In this document: positions 15,303 to 25,444 of the stretch, one piece after another | How positions within the stretch are numbered: position 1 is the first letter of the stretch | Layout: every line of letters starts with the position of its first letter | Assembly (NCBI GenBank): GCA_963743015.1 | Contig: CAVUOD010000033.1 | Location: 1-64,000, forward strand | Direction of reading: 5' to 3' | DNA length: 64,000 bases | From: CAVSRC01 sp963743015 | GTDB lineage: Bacteria; Pseudomonadota; Alphaproteobacteria; Rhizobiales; Kaistiaceae | Made by a program: the position numbers and the translations under genes | Notes under the pieces: model-generated | The model's database searches: none | What the model was told of the DNA's origin: nothing | Seen by the model: the letters and a program-made list of their open reading frames with translations, nothing else

Positions 15303-16784
15303 CTACTCCGCCACGATCGTCGGTTCGAGGCCGGCGAACTTCGCCACCTGGGCGAGACGGCGCAGCACGCGCGCTCCGCCGAGGGTGGCGAGATCCTCGG
15401 GCAGCACCAGGGCCAGCATCTTGCCGCGGATTTCGATGCGCGTGCGGTTGACCACGCCGGGGGTGGCCGCCGACAGCAGATGCGCCACGCGCAGCGTCGC
15501 GCCGAGCGCCCGGGCGCGTTCCATCAGGCGGATGGGGACCAGTTCGCGGATGCGCGGCGAAAGCTGCTCGTCGATCAGCCCCTCGTGCCGATAGAAGTTG
15601 GCAAGCGCCAGATAGGCGCGGCCGGGATGGTCGATGCCGATGAAGGAGGCATGGGCGATCAGGTTGAGGCTCTGCTCGCCGCGATATTCGGGGTGGGCGC
15701 GCCAGCCGAGATCGGTGAGCAGGCAGGCGGCGTGGCGCAGGCGTGTCTCGGCCTCGGTCTCGTCGAGGCCGATGACGCGGAAGGCCATCGCCGACCACTC
15801 GGCCAGTTCGTGGGCGTGGCGGGGCGAGCGCGAGCGCAGGAAGGACAGCTCCTCGCAGGCGCAAAGCAGCGGATCGCGGGCCTTGGTTTCCGGGTCGAGC
15901 AGCTCGTAGAGCAGGCCTTCGCGCATGCCCAGCGCCGAGAGCACGACCTGGGACGGCTTCATCACCTTGATCACCTGCTCCAGCACCACGGCGCCATAGG
16001 GCAGCAGCGGCCGGCGATTGCGCGAGACGACCTCGATCGAATCGAGCGAATCGAGTTCGCGCCGGGCAACCATGCGGCAGAAGTCCGCGGCCTCGCCCGC
16101 CTCGATGGCGTAGTGGTGCATGACGTGCAGCGGATAGCCGCCCTGGCGCATGTGCAGCCGGGCGAGCGAGCGCCAGGTGCCGCCGACGGCATAGAAGATC
16201 CGCTTCTCGCCGCCGCGCAGAACCTTCGACTTGTCGAGCGCCTCGGTGGCGATCTTCTCGGCTTTCTTGATCGACCCCTCGGCCATCTCCTCGAGCCTGA
16301 GGCCGCCGAGCGGGAAGCTCTCGCCGATCCCGGTCTTGTTGTCGCGGATGTCGACCACCTCGATCGAACCGCCGCCGAGGTCGCCGGCGATGCCGTCGGG
16401 CTGGTGGAAGCCGGAAACCACGCCCTGTGCGGACAGCCGCGCTTCCTCGCTGCCGGCCAGCACCATCGCCTTGACGCCGGTTATGGCCTCGACCGAGGCG
16501 ATGAAGTCGGGGCCGTTGGAGGCATCGCGCACCGCTGCGGTGGCCAGAACGTGCAGCGCGGTCGCGCCGATCTGCTTGACCAGCGCGGCGAAGCGGCGGA
16601 TGGCGGTCAGCGCCGAGGCGATCGCCTCCGGCTCGAGCCGGCCGCGCGTCGCCAGGCCGCGCCCCAGGCCGCACAATTCCTTCTCGTTGAACAGCGGCGT
16701 GGCGGCGCGGCTCAGCCGTTCGTAGACGACAAGACGAACCGAATTCGAGCCGATGTCGACGACGGCGACCGGCCCGCCGCCATT
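15303..16784 (-). CDS. ppx: Exopolyphosphatase / GppA phosphatase (start unresolved)
   Basis: This is a Ppx/GppA-type ASKHA phosphatase that releases phosphate from polyphosphate or pppGpp. Phosphate-1 motif VVDIGSNSVRLVVYE is encoded near 16716-16765, GDLGGGSIEVVDI is the phosphate-2 motif, and an HD-like C-terminal domain follows. The first conventional in-frame start downstream of the stop in this frame is TTG at 16676, which would delete the phosphate-1 motif, so it cannot be the true start. The frame is open upstream into the end of ppk without ATG, GTG or TTG. An ATG at 16783 is in another frame, so one missing base near 16770-16780 is the simplest explanation. It is directly downstream of ppk (same strand). 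Confidence 0.88.
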   Translation of the reverse strand, partial: NGGGPVAVVDIGSNSVRLVVYERLSRAATPLFNEKELCGLGRGLATRGRLEPEAIASALTAIRRFAALVKQIGATALHVLATAAVRDASNGPDFIASVEAITGVKAMVLAGSEEARLSAQGVVSGFHQPDGIAGDLGGGSIEVVDIRDNKTGIGESFPLGGLRLEEMAEGSIKKAEKIATEALDKSKVLRGGEKRIFYAVGGTWRSLARLHMRQGGYPLHVMHHYAIEAGEAADFCRMVARRELDSLDSIEVVSRNRRPLLPYGAVVLEQVIKVMKPSQVVLSALGMREGLLYELLDPETKARDPLLCACEELSFLRSRSPRHAHELAEWSAMAFRVIGLDETEAETRLRHAACLLTDLGWRAHPEYRGEQSLNLIAHASFIGIDHPGRAYLALANFYRHEGLIDEQLSPRIRELVPIRLMERARALGATLRVAHLLSAATPGVVNRTRIEIRGKMLALVLPEDLATLGGARVLRRLAQVAKFAGLEPTIVAE

Positions 16785-16830
16785 GAGGCGCCCTGGCGCC
16801 CCGGGAACGATGGCGAGATCGACCGCCAGC

Positions 16831-19032
16831 TCACGCTCCCCGACCGCGCCGCCGCGACGGTTTGGGCGTACCGATCTTGAGGGCTTTGCCGCGACCGGAG
16901 AGGCTCGGATTGGTCATGAAATACTGGTGTGCGTTGACAGGCGATTCGCCCTTCTGGGGTACGATGCGTTGTGACGTGCCATCAGGCAAGACCCGCCAGC
17001 TCTGCTGGTTGTCGGCGAGATTGGTGACCATGATCTGGCCGAGGATCTGTTCGTGGACGGTCGGGTTGAGGATCGGCACGATGGCCTCGACGCGGCGGTC
17101 GAGGTTGCGCGGCATCATGTCGGCCGAGCCGATGAAGACCTTGGCATCGGCCGACGGCAGGCCATGGCCGTCGCCGAAGCAATAGATGCGGGCGTGTTCG
17201 AGGAAGCGCCCGACGATCGATTTCACGCGGATGCGCTCCGACAGGCCGGGAATGCCGGGCCTGAGACAGCAGATGCCGCGCACGACGAGGTCGATCTCGA
17301 CGCCGGCCTGGCTGGCATCGTAGAGCGCGTCGATGATCTGGGAATTGACCAGCGCATTCATCTTCATCCAGATCTGTGCCGGCCGGCCGGCCTTGGCGTG
17401 GGCCACTTCCGCCGCGATGAGACCGAGGATGGCGCGCCTCAGCATATGCGGCGAGATCGCCAGGCGCTCCAGCGTCTCCGGCTCCGAATAGCCGGTGATG
17501 TAGTTGAAGATGCGCGCGACATCGCGGGCGATCGCCGGATCGGCCGAGAAGAAGGACAGGTCGGTGTAGATGCGCGCCGTGACCTGATGGTAGTTGCCGG
17601 TGCCGATGTGGACGTAGCTGGCGAGCTGGCCGCCCTCGCGGCGGACCACCAGCGACAGCTTGGCGTGGGTCTTCAGCTCGATGAAGCCGTAGACCACCTG
17701 CACGCCGGAGCGCTCGAGGTCGCGCGACCAGCGGATATTGGCCTCCTCGTCGAAGCGCGCCTTCAGCTCGACCAGCGCGGTCACCGACTTGCCGGCTTCC
17801 GCCGCCTCGCCCAGCGCCTTGGCGATGGGGGAATTGTTGGAGGTCCGGTAGAGCGTCTGCTTGATGGCGACGACATCGGGGTCGGATGCCGCCTGACGCA
17901 GGAACTGCACCACCACGTCGAAGGATTCGTAGGGGTGATGGACGACGATGTCCTTTTCGCGGATGGCGCCGAGGGCGTCGCCGTTGTGGTCGCGGATGCG
18001 CTCGGGATAGCGCGGCGTATAGGGCGGGAACTTGAGGTTCGGCCGGTCGATGGCGACGAGCTGGGAGAGATCGTTGAGCGCCAGCAGGCCGTCGACCAGG
18101 AAGATCTCGTCGCCTGACACGTCGAGCGCCTCGGCAACCAGTTGCCGCAGGCTTTCCGGCATCGCCGCCTCGATCTCGAGGCGGATCACGGAACCGCGGC
18201 GCCGGCGCTTGAGGGCGCTCTCGAAGAAGCGGACCAGGTCTTCCGCCTCTTCCTCCACCTCGATGTCGGAGTCGCGGATGACGCGGAAGGCGCCCTGCCC
18301 GTCTACCTGGTAGCCGGGGAACAGGCTGTGGACGAACAGCGTCACCGCCTGTTCGAGGCTGATGAAGCGATCCTTGCAATCCCCGTTCGACGGCAGGCGG
18401 ATGAAGCGCTCGATCGAGCTCGGCACGCGCAACAGCGCCGTCATGCGACGGCTGTTGGACTTGCGCGTCATCTGCAACGCGACGGTCAGGCCGAGATTGG
18501 GGATGAACGGGAACGGGTGCGCCGGATCGATGGCAAGCGGGGTCAGCACCGGGAAGATCGAATCGAGGAAATAGTGCTCCAGCCATTCGCGGTCGGCATC
18601 GCTGATGCGGCTGGCATCGATGAGGTGAACGTCGGCCTCGTCGAGCTCGCGGCGCAGCACCGCCCAGCGCACCTGCTGGTCAGTGGCGAGGCTGGCGCAT
18701 GCTTCGCCGAGGGCGCTGAGCTGGCCGCTCAGCGAGCGCCCGTCGTCGGACACCATGGCGATGCCCTGGCGCTGCTGGCCCTTCAGGCCGGCGACGCGCA
18801 CCATGAAGAATTCGTCCAGGTTGTTGGCCGAGATCGACAGGAAGCGCAGCTTCTCGAGCAGCGGATGATTGGGGTTTTCCGCCTCCTCCAGCACCCGGCG
18901 ATTGAACTGAAGCCAGGACAGCTCGCGGTTGATGAAGCGCTTCTTCGACTGGCGCAGCTCCATACCGGCGGCGACGTCGGAATCGACGACCACAGCATCT
19001 TGGCTGGCAACTTGCGGGTTCTTCTGGTCCAT
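16831..19032 (-). CDS. ppk: Polyphosphate kinase 1
   Basis: This is a 733-residue enzyme that reversibly polymerises ATP gamma-phosphate into polyphosphate. The N-terminal domain (RFINRELSWLQFNRRVLEEA), the head domain and two PLD-like catalytic domains are complete. The autophosphorylated His is in SYVHIGTGNYH, and the second catalytic His is in GRFLEHARIYCFG. The ATG at 19032 (MDQKNPQV) is taken as start; an in-frame TTG at 19041 adds three residues. It reads into ppx as a ppk-ppx operon. Confidence 0.96.
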   Translation of the reverse strand: MDQKNPQVASQDAVVVDSDVAAGMELRQSKKRFINRELSWLQFNRRVLEEAENPNHPLLEKLRFLSISANNLDEFFMVRVAGLKGQQRQGIAMVSDDGRSLSGQLSALGEACASLATDQQVRWAVLRRELDEADVHLIDASRISDADREWLEHYFLDSIFPVLTPLAIDPAHPFPFIPNLGLTVALQMTRKSNSRRMTALLRVPSSIERFIRLPSNGDCKDRFISLEQAVTLFVHSLFPGYQVDGQGAFRVIRDSDIEVEEEAEDLVRFFESALKRRRRGSVIRLEIEAAMPESLRQLVAEALDVSGDEIFLVDGLLALNDLSQLVAIDRPNLKFPPYTPRYPERIRDHNGDALGAIREKDIVVHHPYESFDVVVQFLRQAASDPDVVAIKQTLYRTSNNSPIAKALGEAAEAGKSVTALVELKARFDEEANIRWSRDLERSGVQVVYGFIELKTHAKLSLVVRREGGQLASYVHIGTGNYHQVTARIYTDLSFFSADPAIARDVARIFNYITGYSEPETLERLAISPHMLRRAILGLIAAEVAHAKAGRPAQIWMKMNALVNSQIIDALYDASQAGVEIDLVVRGICCLRPGIPGLSERIRVKSIVGRFLEHARIYCFGDGHGLPSADAKVFIGSADMMPRNLDRRVEAIVPILNPTVHEQILGQIMVTNLADNQQSWRVLPDGTSQRIVPQKGESPVNAHQYFMTNPSLSGRGKALKIGTPKPSRRRGRGA

Positions 19033-19136
19033 CTGGCCCAAAACCGGGGTTCTCGTGAAACCATACTCCTACCCGGCAATTATGACGATTCCGACAAGAT
19101 TGGGCCGGTTTTGTGCCGTTTTAAGCGGGCAGCCGA

Positions 19137-21044
19137 CTAAGTCCCCAGCCCGCGCTCATGCAGCGCGCCGGTGATCTCGTCGAGCGCCACCGGATCGTCG
19201 ATGGTCGCCGGCATCCGGTACGGCTCGCCGTCGGCGATCTGGCGCATGGTGCCGCGCAGGATCTTGCCCGAACGGGTCTTGGGCAGGCGCGGCACGACCA
19301 GCACCGTCTTCAGCGCCGCGACCGGGCCGATCTGCTCGCGGACCAGCGCGATGATCTCCTTCTCGACCGCGGCGGGGCTGGCCTTGACGCCCATCTTGAG
19401 GACGACGAAGCCGACCGGCAGCTGGCCCTTGAGGCCGTCGTGGATGCCGATCACCGCGCATTCGGCGACCGCGGCGTGGCTGGCCAGCACCTCCTCCATG
19501 CCGCCGGTCGACAGGCGATGGCCGGCGACGTTGATGATGTCGTCGGTGCGCCCCATGATGAACAGATAGCCGTCGCTGTCGACATAGCCGGCATCGGCGG
19601 TCTGGTAGTAGCCGGGGAAAGCGGCGAGGTAGTTCGAACGGAAGCGCTGGTCGTTGCCCCACAGCGTCGGCAGGGCGCCGGGCGGCAGCGGCAGGCGGAT
19701 GGCGATGTTGCCGAGCGTGCCGGGCGTCGACCGGATGGCCGGCATCGTCGAGCACCTTGACGTCGTAGCCGGGCATGGCGGCGGTCGGCGAGCCGCGCTT
19801 GACCGGCAGATGCTCCAGCCCGAGCGGATCGGCGGCGATCGCCCAGCCGGTCTCGGTCTGCCACCAGTGGTCGATCACCGGCACGGCGAGCTTGTCCTCG
19901 GCCCAGCGCACCGAATCCGGATCGGCGCGCTCGCCGGCGAGGAAGAGCGCACGCAGGCTGGAGATGTCGTGGCGGGCGATCAGGGCGCCGTCCGGGTCCT
20001 CCTTCTTGATGGCGCGTAGCGCCGTGGGCGCGGTGAACAGCACCGATACATTGTGCTCGGCGATCACCCGCCAGAAGGCGCCGGCATCGGGCGTGCCCAC
20101 CGGCTTGCCCTCGTACAATACGCTCGTACAGCCGTGAATGAGCGGCGCATAGACGATGTAGGAGTGGCCGACCACCCAGCCGATGTCCGACGCCGCCCAG
20201 ATAGACCTCGCCCGGCGCGACGCCGTAGACGTTCTCCATCGACCATGCGAGCGCGACCATGTGGCCGCCATTGTCGCGGATGATGCCCTTGGGCTGGCCG
20301 GTCGTGCCGGAGGTGTAGAGGATGTAGAGCGGGTCGGTCGCGGCCACGGCGACCCAGGTCTCGCTGCGCCCGGCGCCGCGCGCCTTCTCCATCTCCCCGG
20401 CATAATCGCGGTCGCGCACCGGATCGAGTTCGGCGCGGTGCTGGTCGCGCTGGACGACGATCACCGTCGCCGGCTTGTGCGTGGCCTGATCGATCGCAGC
20501 ACTGGCCAGCGGCAGATAGGGAACGATGCGGTTCGGCTCGATGCCGCAGGAGGCGGTGACCAGCAGCTTCGGCTGGGCGTCGTTGATGCGGCTGGCCAGT
20601 TCGTGGGCGGCGAAGCCGCCGAAGACGACCGAGTGGATCGCGCCCAGGCCGCGCACAGGCGAGCATGGCGACGATCGCCTCGGGGATCATCGGCATGTAG
20701 ATGATGACGCGGTCGCCCTTGGCGATGCCGTGGTCGGCGAGCACGGCGGCGAAGGTCGCCACATCGTCGCGCAGCTCGCGATAGCTGATCGTCCGCTTGG
20801 TGCCGGTGACCGGGCTGTCATAGATGACCGCCGTCTGCTCGCCACGTCCCGCCTCGACATGGCGGTCGAGGGCGTTGTAGCAGGTGTTGCAGGTCGCTCC
20901 GGCGAACCAGCGGCCATAGACGCCGTGATCGGGATTGAAGGCGGCGTGCCACGGCGACGCCCAGGCAATCGCCTTGGCGGCCTCGGCCCAGAAGCCGATC
21001 GGATCGTCCTGCCAGCGCGCATAGGTGTCGGCGTAATTGCCCAT
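19137..21044 (-). CDS. prpE: Propionyl-CoA synthetase (three frameshifts)
   Basis: This is an AMP-forming acyl-CoA synthetase of the PrpE type that activates propionate (or acetate). Parts in order: YADTYARWQDDPIGFWAEAA N-terminus, YTSGTTGQPKG phosphate-binding loop, DHWWQTETGW, GRTDDIINVAGHRLSTG hinge and the acetylatable Lys in PKTRSGKILRG. The reading frame changes three times, near 20650, 20200 and 19728. Each is repaired by removing one base, after which the protein is full length (about 635 residues). All three shifts are insertions. It lies between hdaA and ppk on the same strand. Confidence 0.92.
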
Positions 21045-21157
21045 CGGCGTCCCCTCTCCTCGGCCACCGCATCGGCAGGCTTGACCTGTCCGCGCGGCGG
21101 TTCTTGGTGTTTTTCCAAGGAAACTAGCACGAACGCCGCGGCGCGAAAGGCATCGTC

Positions 21158-21855
21158 CTAGTCGGCGAACAGATCCGGCTGGTGGTCGATCACCCGTGCC
21201 AGGGTCTCGGCGGCAAGCCGCCGGCTGATCGCCCGGCCGCCGGCCAGCGCCTCGCGGTCGAGTTCGGCCACGATCCGGTTGGCCGCCTCCAGCGAGCGTT
21301 CCATGCGCGTGACGATGGTCTCGATGACGCTGGCGTCGACGGTGAGCTGGCGATCAGCGAAGAGCTTGACCAGAACCAGGCGCAGAAGCGCATCGTCGGG
21401 CGCGCCGAGCTCGACCGGCCGGGCGGCGCGCAGGCGCGAGGCAAGGTCGGGCAGCCGCACGCGAAGCCCGCCGACCGGCAGCCGGCTGGTCATCAGCAGC
21501 GGCACGTGTCGCTCGCCGCTGAGATTGATCAGGTGGAACAGGCCGGCCTCGTCGAGCGGGCCCGCATGCAGGTCCTCGACCGCCACGGCGCCGGCGCCGA
21601 CCAGGGCCTCGACATTGCCGAGCGCGTTCGCGGCCGTGACCGCAGCGTTGCTGGCGGTGCGCCAGATTTCGACGAGGTGGGTCTTGCCCGATCCCGCCGG
21701 GCCGGAGAGCAGCACCGCCCGGTCGGGCCAGGCGGGCCAGCCGTCGATGAGCGCGACCGCGGCGCGGTTGGCGCGCCGGTGAGATAGTCGGCGCGCGTCA
21801 TGGCGGCGCGGTGCGGCAGGCTCAGCGGCAACTGCCGGGCGGACGACGCGCTCAC
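21158..21855 (-). CDS. hdaA: DnaA-related regulatory protein HdaA (one frameshift)
   Basis: This is an Hda-family AAA+ protein that inactivates DnaA after initiation by stimulating ATP hydrolysis. The start is GTG at 21855, overlapping the stop of the permease gene, and gives SARQLPLSLPHRAAMTRADYLTG. A single missing base near 21775 then moves the frame to NRAAVALIDGWP and the P-loop GPAGSGKTHL. AVEDLHAG is the Walker B equivalent. In the uncorrected reading the ATG at 21859 would replace the clamp-binding QLPLSLP motif with unrelated residues. About 232 residues. Confidence 0.88.
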
Positions 21856-22934
21856 TCATTGGCGGCCTTGCCGGCGCTGCCGCGATAAAGCGGGCTCGCC
21901 TGATAGCGCTGAATCGCGAAATGGAGAAGCACGCCGACTGCCGCCGCCGCCGGAATGGCGACCAGCAGGCCGAGGAAGCCGAAGAGCAGGCCGAAGGCGA
22001 ACAGCGCGAAGAGCAGCCAGACCGGGTGCAGGCCGACGCGCGTGCCGATCAGATAGGGCTGCAGGACATAGCCTTCGAGCACCTGCCCGGCCATGAAGAC
22101 GGCGACGGTGGCGACCAGCCAGATCCAGTCGGGCCAGAACTGGACGATGGCGATGATGATCGAGGCGACGAAGCCGGTGGTGAAGCCGAGATAGGGGATG
22201 AAGCTCAATATGCCGGCGGCGAGGCCGATGAGCAGGCCGTAGTTGAGGCCGATGGCGACCAGGCCGGCGGCATAGAAGATGCCGAGCACCGTGCCGGACA
22301 GCATCTGGCCGCGCACGAAGGCGGCGACCTTCTCGTCCATGGCGCGGGCGAGCCGGCGGATCTCGTCGGCATGGTCGCGCGGCAGAAGCCCGTCGATCCA
22401 GGCGGTCATGCGGTGCCAGTCGCGCAGCAGATAGAACACCACGAAGGGCGTGACGAAGAGCAGCGAGGCGATGTCGACCACCGTCCGCCCGCCGGTGAGC
22501 AGCGAGGAGAGCAGCGTCTGCAGGATGCTGGCGCCGTTGGCGAAGAAGCCGGTCAGCGAGGCGCGCAGGCTCTGCGCGTCGATGCCGAGATAGCGCGCCC
22601 AATCGCTATCCAGCCACGGACCGAACATCGTCTGCAGGCGGCCGATCAGGCTCGGCAGCTGCTGCAGGAAATCGACGAGCTGGTTGATCAGCACCGGCAC
22701 GATGAGGATGAAGACGGCGATGAACAGGATGGCGATCAGCACCACGATGGCGAGCGCCGCGATGCCGCGGTTGATGCCCCGCTTCTCCAGCCAGTTGGCG
22801 ACCGGATCGAGCGCATAGGCCAGCGCCGCGCCGGCGACGAAGGGCAGCAGGATGGCGCGGAAGACGAACAGGACCGCGACGAGTGCGGCCAGCGCCCCCA
22901 GCCAGAACAGCGTGATCCGGGTCTGGCGCTTCAT
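21852..22934 (-). CDS. AI-2E/PerM family permease
   Basis: This is a 360-residue inner-membrane protein. Eight hydrophobic segments are visible, with the paired N-terminal helices, a periplasmic domain (about 90-160) and the family's C-terminal PFVVFYLLRDW and SFIPYLGFTTG…GQVLEGYVLQPYLIG segments. Members export autoinducer-2 or act as Na+/H+ antiporters; the substrate cannot be told. The start at 22934 overlaps the preceding phosphatidyltransferase stop by 4 bases, and the stop overlaps hdaA, so this is a tight operon. Confidence 0.9.
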   Translation of the reverse strand: MKRQTRITLFWLGALAALVAVLFVFRAILLPFVAGAALAYALDPVANWLEKRGINRGIAALAIVVLIAILFIAVFILIVPVLINQLVDFLQQLPSLIGRLQTMFGPWLDSDWARYLGIDAQSLRASLTGFFANGASILQTLLSSLLTGGRTVVDIASLLFVTPFVVFYLLRDWHRMTAWIDGLLPRDHADEIRRLARAMDEKVAAFVRGQMLSGTVLGIFYAAGLVAIGLNYGLLIGLAAGILSFIPYLGFTTGFVASIIIAIVQFWPDWIWLVATVAVFMAGQVLEGYVLQPYLIGTRVGLHPVWLLFALFAFGLLFGFLGLLVAIPAAAAVGVLLHFAIQRYQASPLYRGSAGKAANE

Positions 22935-23515
22935 CGCGGCCAGCGCTCGTCGCTGGGGCCGTCGGGCGAGCCGGCGGCGCTCTCGCCCATGCCCATGTGG
23001 CGCATCCAGTCGACCAGATAGACGGCGGCCGACGCGATCGTCAGGATGCCGACCAGATAGACCAGGACCATGCGCAGCGTGGCGAGGCCGGCGCCGAGCG
23101 CCAGGTCGCCGAGGACGACGGCGGCGAGCACGATCTGCACCACGGTGTTGAGCTTGCTGATGATCAGCGGGCGCATCTCCATCGGCTGGTCGAGCATCCA
23201 CGACAGCACCACCGCGCCGACGATGAACAGGTCGCGGCTGACCACGAGGATCACCACCCACAGCGGCACCTCGTCGAGCACGGCGAGCGAGATGTAGATG
23301 GAGACGAGCAGCGCCTTGTCGGCCACCGGGTCGAGATAGGTGCCCAGCGTCGAGCGCAGGTTGAAGCTGCGCGCCAGGAAGCCGTCGACGGCGTCGCTGA
23401 CGCCGGCGACGATGAACAGGACGAAGGCCGCCGCCGACTGGCCGCTGATCATCAGCCAGACGATCAACGGCACCAGCACCAACCTGCCGATCGTGATCAG
23501 ATTGGGAATCGTCAC
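22931..23515 (-). CDS. CDP-alcohol phosphatidyltransferase family protein
   Basis: This is a 194-residue membrane enzyme of phospholipid synthesis. The signature D-G-x2-A-R-x8-G-x3-D-x3-D is complete (DAVDGFLARSFNLRSTLGTYLDPVAD), with about six helices. The start is GTG at 23515 (MTIPNLITIGR), the normal N-terminus of this family; the frame is open for 66 bases upstream without a family match. A second family member, pgsA, is encoded at 31532, so this copy may use another acceptor. First gene of the operon running to hdaA; divergent from purM. Confidence 0.88.
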   Translation of the reverse strand: MTIPNLITIGRLVLVPLIVWLMISGQSAAAFVLFIVAGVSDAVDGFLARSFNLRSTLGTYLDPVADKALLVSIYISLAVLDEVPLWVVILVVSRDLFIVGAVVLSWMLDQPMEMRPLIISKLNTVVQIVLAAVVLGDLALGAGLATLRMVLVYLVGILTIASAAVYLVDWMRHMGMGESAAGSPDGPSDERWPR

Positions 23516-23693
23516 GAACAGAAGGGCCCCTGCTCCCGGAGATCCCGGCCGCCGACCGGGACAATTGGCTAGACATGGCACTACCGGCCGGCGAGGCCAA
23601 GGGCGGACCGGCCCGCCGCCGCAACCCTTGGCATCTTGCTTTCCGATACCTTTTCATGGATTTGGATGCCAGCGGTCGGAGGCCTTCGAATCC

Positions 23694-24772
23694 ATGACCA
23701 CCCCTGCCCGGAGGCCGGGCGCGGCCTATGCCGATGCCGGCGTCGATATCGACGCCGGAAATGCCCTTGTCGAGGCGATCAAGCCGTTGGTGCGGGCCAC
23801 AAGGCGGCCGGGCGCCGACGCCGAAATCGGCGGATTCGGCGGCCTGTTCGACCTGAAAGCCGCGGGATACCGCGATCCGGTGCTGGTCGCCGCCACCGAC
23901 GGCGTCGGCACCAAGCTCAAGAATCGCCATCGATACCGGGATTCTCGACACGGTCGGCATCGACCTGGTCGCCATGTGCGTCAACGACCTCGTCGTCCAG
24001 GGGGCGGAGCCGCTGTTCTTCCTCGATTATTTCGCCACCGGGAAGCTCGACCCGGAGGCCGGGGCGCGAATCGTCTCGGGCATCGCCGAGGGCTGCCGCC
24101 AGGCCGGCGCGGCGCTGATCGGCGGCGAGACCGCCGAAATGCCCGGCATGTATGCAGGCAAGGACTTCGATCTCGCCGGATTCGCCGTCGGCGCGGTCGA
24201 GCGTGACGGCATATTGCCGCGTCGCGACATCGCCGCCGGCGACGTGGTGCTGGCGCTCGCCTCCTCCGGCGTCCATTCCAACGGCTTCTCGCTGGTGCGC
24301 AAGCTTGTCGCCGATGCCGGGCTGTCCTTCGACGCGCCGGTGCCCTTCGACAATGGCCCGTCGCTCGGTCAGGCGCTGCTGACGCCGACCCGCATCTATG
24401 TGAAGCCGCTGCTGGCAGCGGTGCAGGCTACCGGCGCGGTCAAGGCGATGGCCCACATCACCGGCGGCGGCATCACCGAGAACCTGCCGCGCGTGCTGCC
24501 CGAGACGCTGGCCGCGCGCATCGACCTGACCAGGCTGCCGGTGCCGCCGGTGTTCCGCTGGCTGGCCGGGCTTGCCGATATCGCGCCCGATGACATGCTG
24601 CGCACCTTCAATTGCGGCGCCGGCATGATGCTGGTCGTGCCGGCGGCCTCCGCCGACACGGTCACGGCGGCACTCGCCGCTGGCCGGCGAGACGGTGGTT
24701 GCCGTCGGCGAGATTGCGCCGCGCATCGACGCGCCGGTCGCCTATTCCGGAACCCTCGACCTCGACAAAGCC
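23694..24772 (+). CDS. purM: Phosphoribosylaminoimidazole synthetase (two frameshifts)
   Basis: This is AIR synthetase, step 5 of purine synthesis. AYADAGVDIDAGNALVEAIKP, ATDGVGTKLK, VNDLVVQGAEPLFFLDYFATGKL, GGETAEMPGMY, SSGVHSNGFSLVRK and HITGGGITENLPRVLP are all present. One extra base near 23921 and another near 24681 must be removed for a continuous frame; the intact protein is then about 360 residues. After the second correction no stop separates it from purN: the frame reads …YSGTLDLDKA directly into the PurN Met. The normal ATGA overlap would require one more base change in the last codons. Confidence 0.93.
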
Positions 24773-25444
24773 ATGACCGAACGCAAGCGCGTCGCCATCC
24801 TCATTTCCGGACGCGGCAGCAATATGAGCGCGCTCATCCGCGCCGCAGCGAAGCCCGATTATCCGGCGAAAATCGTGCTGGTCCTGTCGAGCCGTTCGGA
24901 CGCGGAGGGGCTGGAAAAGGCGGCCGAGGCCGGCATTGCGACGGCCATCGTCAGCTCCAAGGAGAACAGAGACCGCGCCGAATTCGAGGCGAAGATCGAG
25001 GAACAGCTCAAGGCGGCGCAGACCGACATCGTCTGCCTGGCCGGCTTCATGCGGCTGCTGTCGGAGGATTTCGTCGAGCGCTGGCGCGATCATGTGATCA
25101 ACATCCACCCGTCGATCCTGCCGTCCTTCCAGGGACTCAACACCCATGAACGGGCGCTCGCCGCCGGGGTCAAGCTGCACGGCTGCACGGTGCATTTCGT
25201 GCGCGCCGCGATGGATGCCGGACCGATCATCGCACAGGCCGCCGTGCCGGTGCTGTCCACCGACACGCCCGAGGATCTCGCCGCCCGCGTGCTCGGCGCC
25301 GAGCACCGCATCTATCCGGAGGCGCTGGCGCTGGTGGCGGCGGAGCGCACGCGCGTGGTCGGCGAGCGGGTGGTGATCGCCGACCTGCCGCCGGAGGCCG
25401 CGCTCGGCGTGCTCACCTCGCCGGCCGTCGATCTAGGGCGATGA
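24773..25444 (+). CDS. purN: Phosphoribosylglycinamide formyltransferase
   Basis: This is a 223-residue GAR transformylase that uses 10-formyl-tetrahydrofolate, step 3 of purine synthesis. RVAILISGRGSNMSALI binds the phosphoribosyl group. The catalytic Asn/His/Asp are in HVINIHPSILPSFQG…HGCTVHFV…MDAGPI. The ATG at 24773 is in the same frame as the corrected end of purM. Its TGA overlaps the rlmJ ATG (ATGA at 25441). Confidence 0.95.
   Translation: MTERKRVAILISGRGSNMSALIRAAAKPDYPAKIVLVLSSRSDAEGLEKAAEAGIATAIVSSKENRDRAEFEAKIEEQLKAAQTDIVCLAGFMRLLSEDFVERWRDHVINIHPSILPSFQGLNTHERALAAGVKLHGCTVHFVRAAMDAGPIIAQAAVPVLSTDTPEDLAARVLGAEHRIYPEALALVAAERTRVVGERVVIADLPPEAALGVLTSPAVDLGR

Noticed and set aside
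19137..21044. Three or four separate small synthetase-like genes
   Set aside because: The pieces join in order into one complete PrpE when single bases are removed at the junctions.
22935..23984. Long in-frame extension upstream of the AI-2E permease start
   Set aside because: It overlaps the phosphatidyltransferase gene and purM in the wrong frame; the permease has a normal start at 22934 with a 4-base overlap.
23694..24772. purM as a true pseudogene
   Set aside because: It is an essential-pathway gene with full-length conserved sequence in alternating frames and two one-base insertions, matching the indel pattern across the window.
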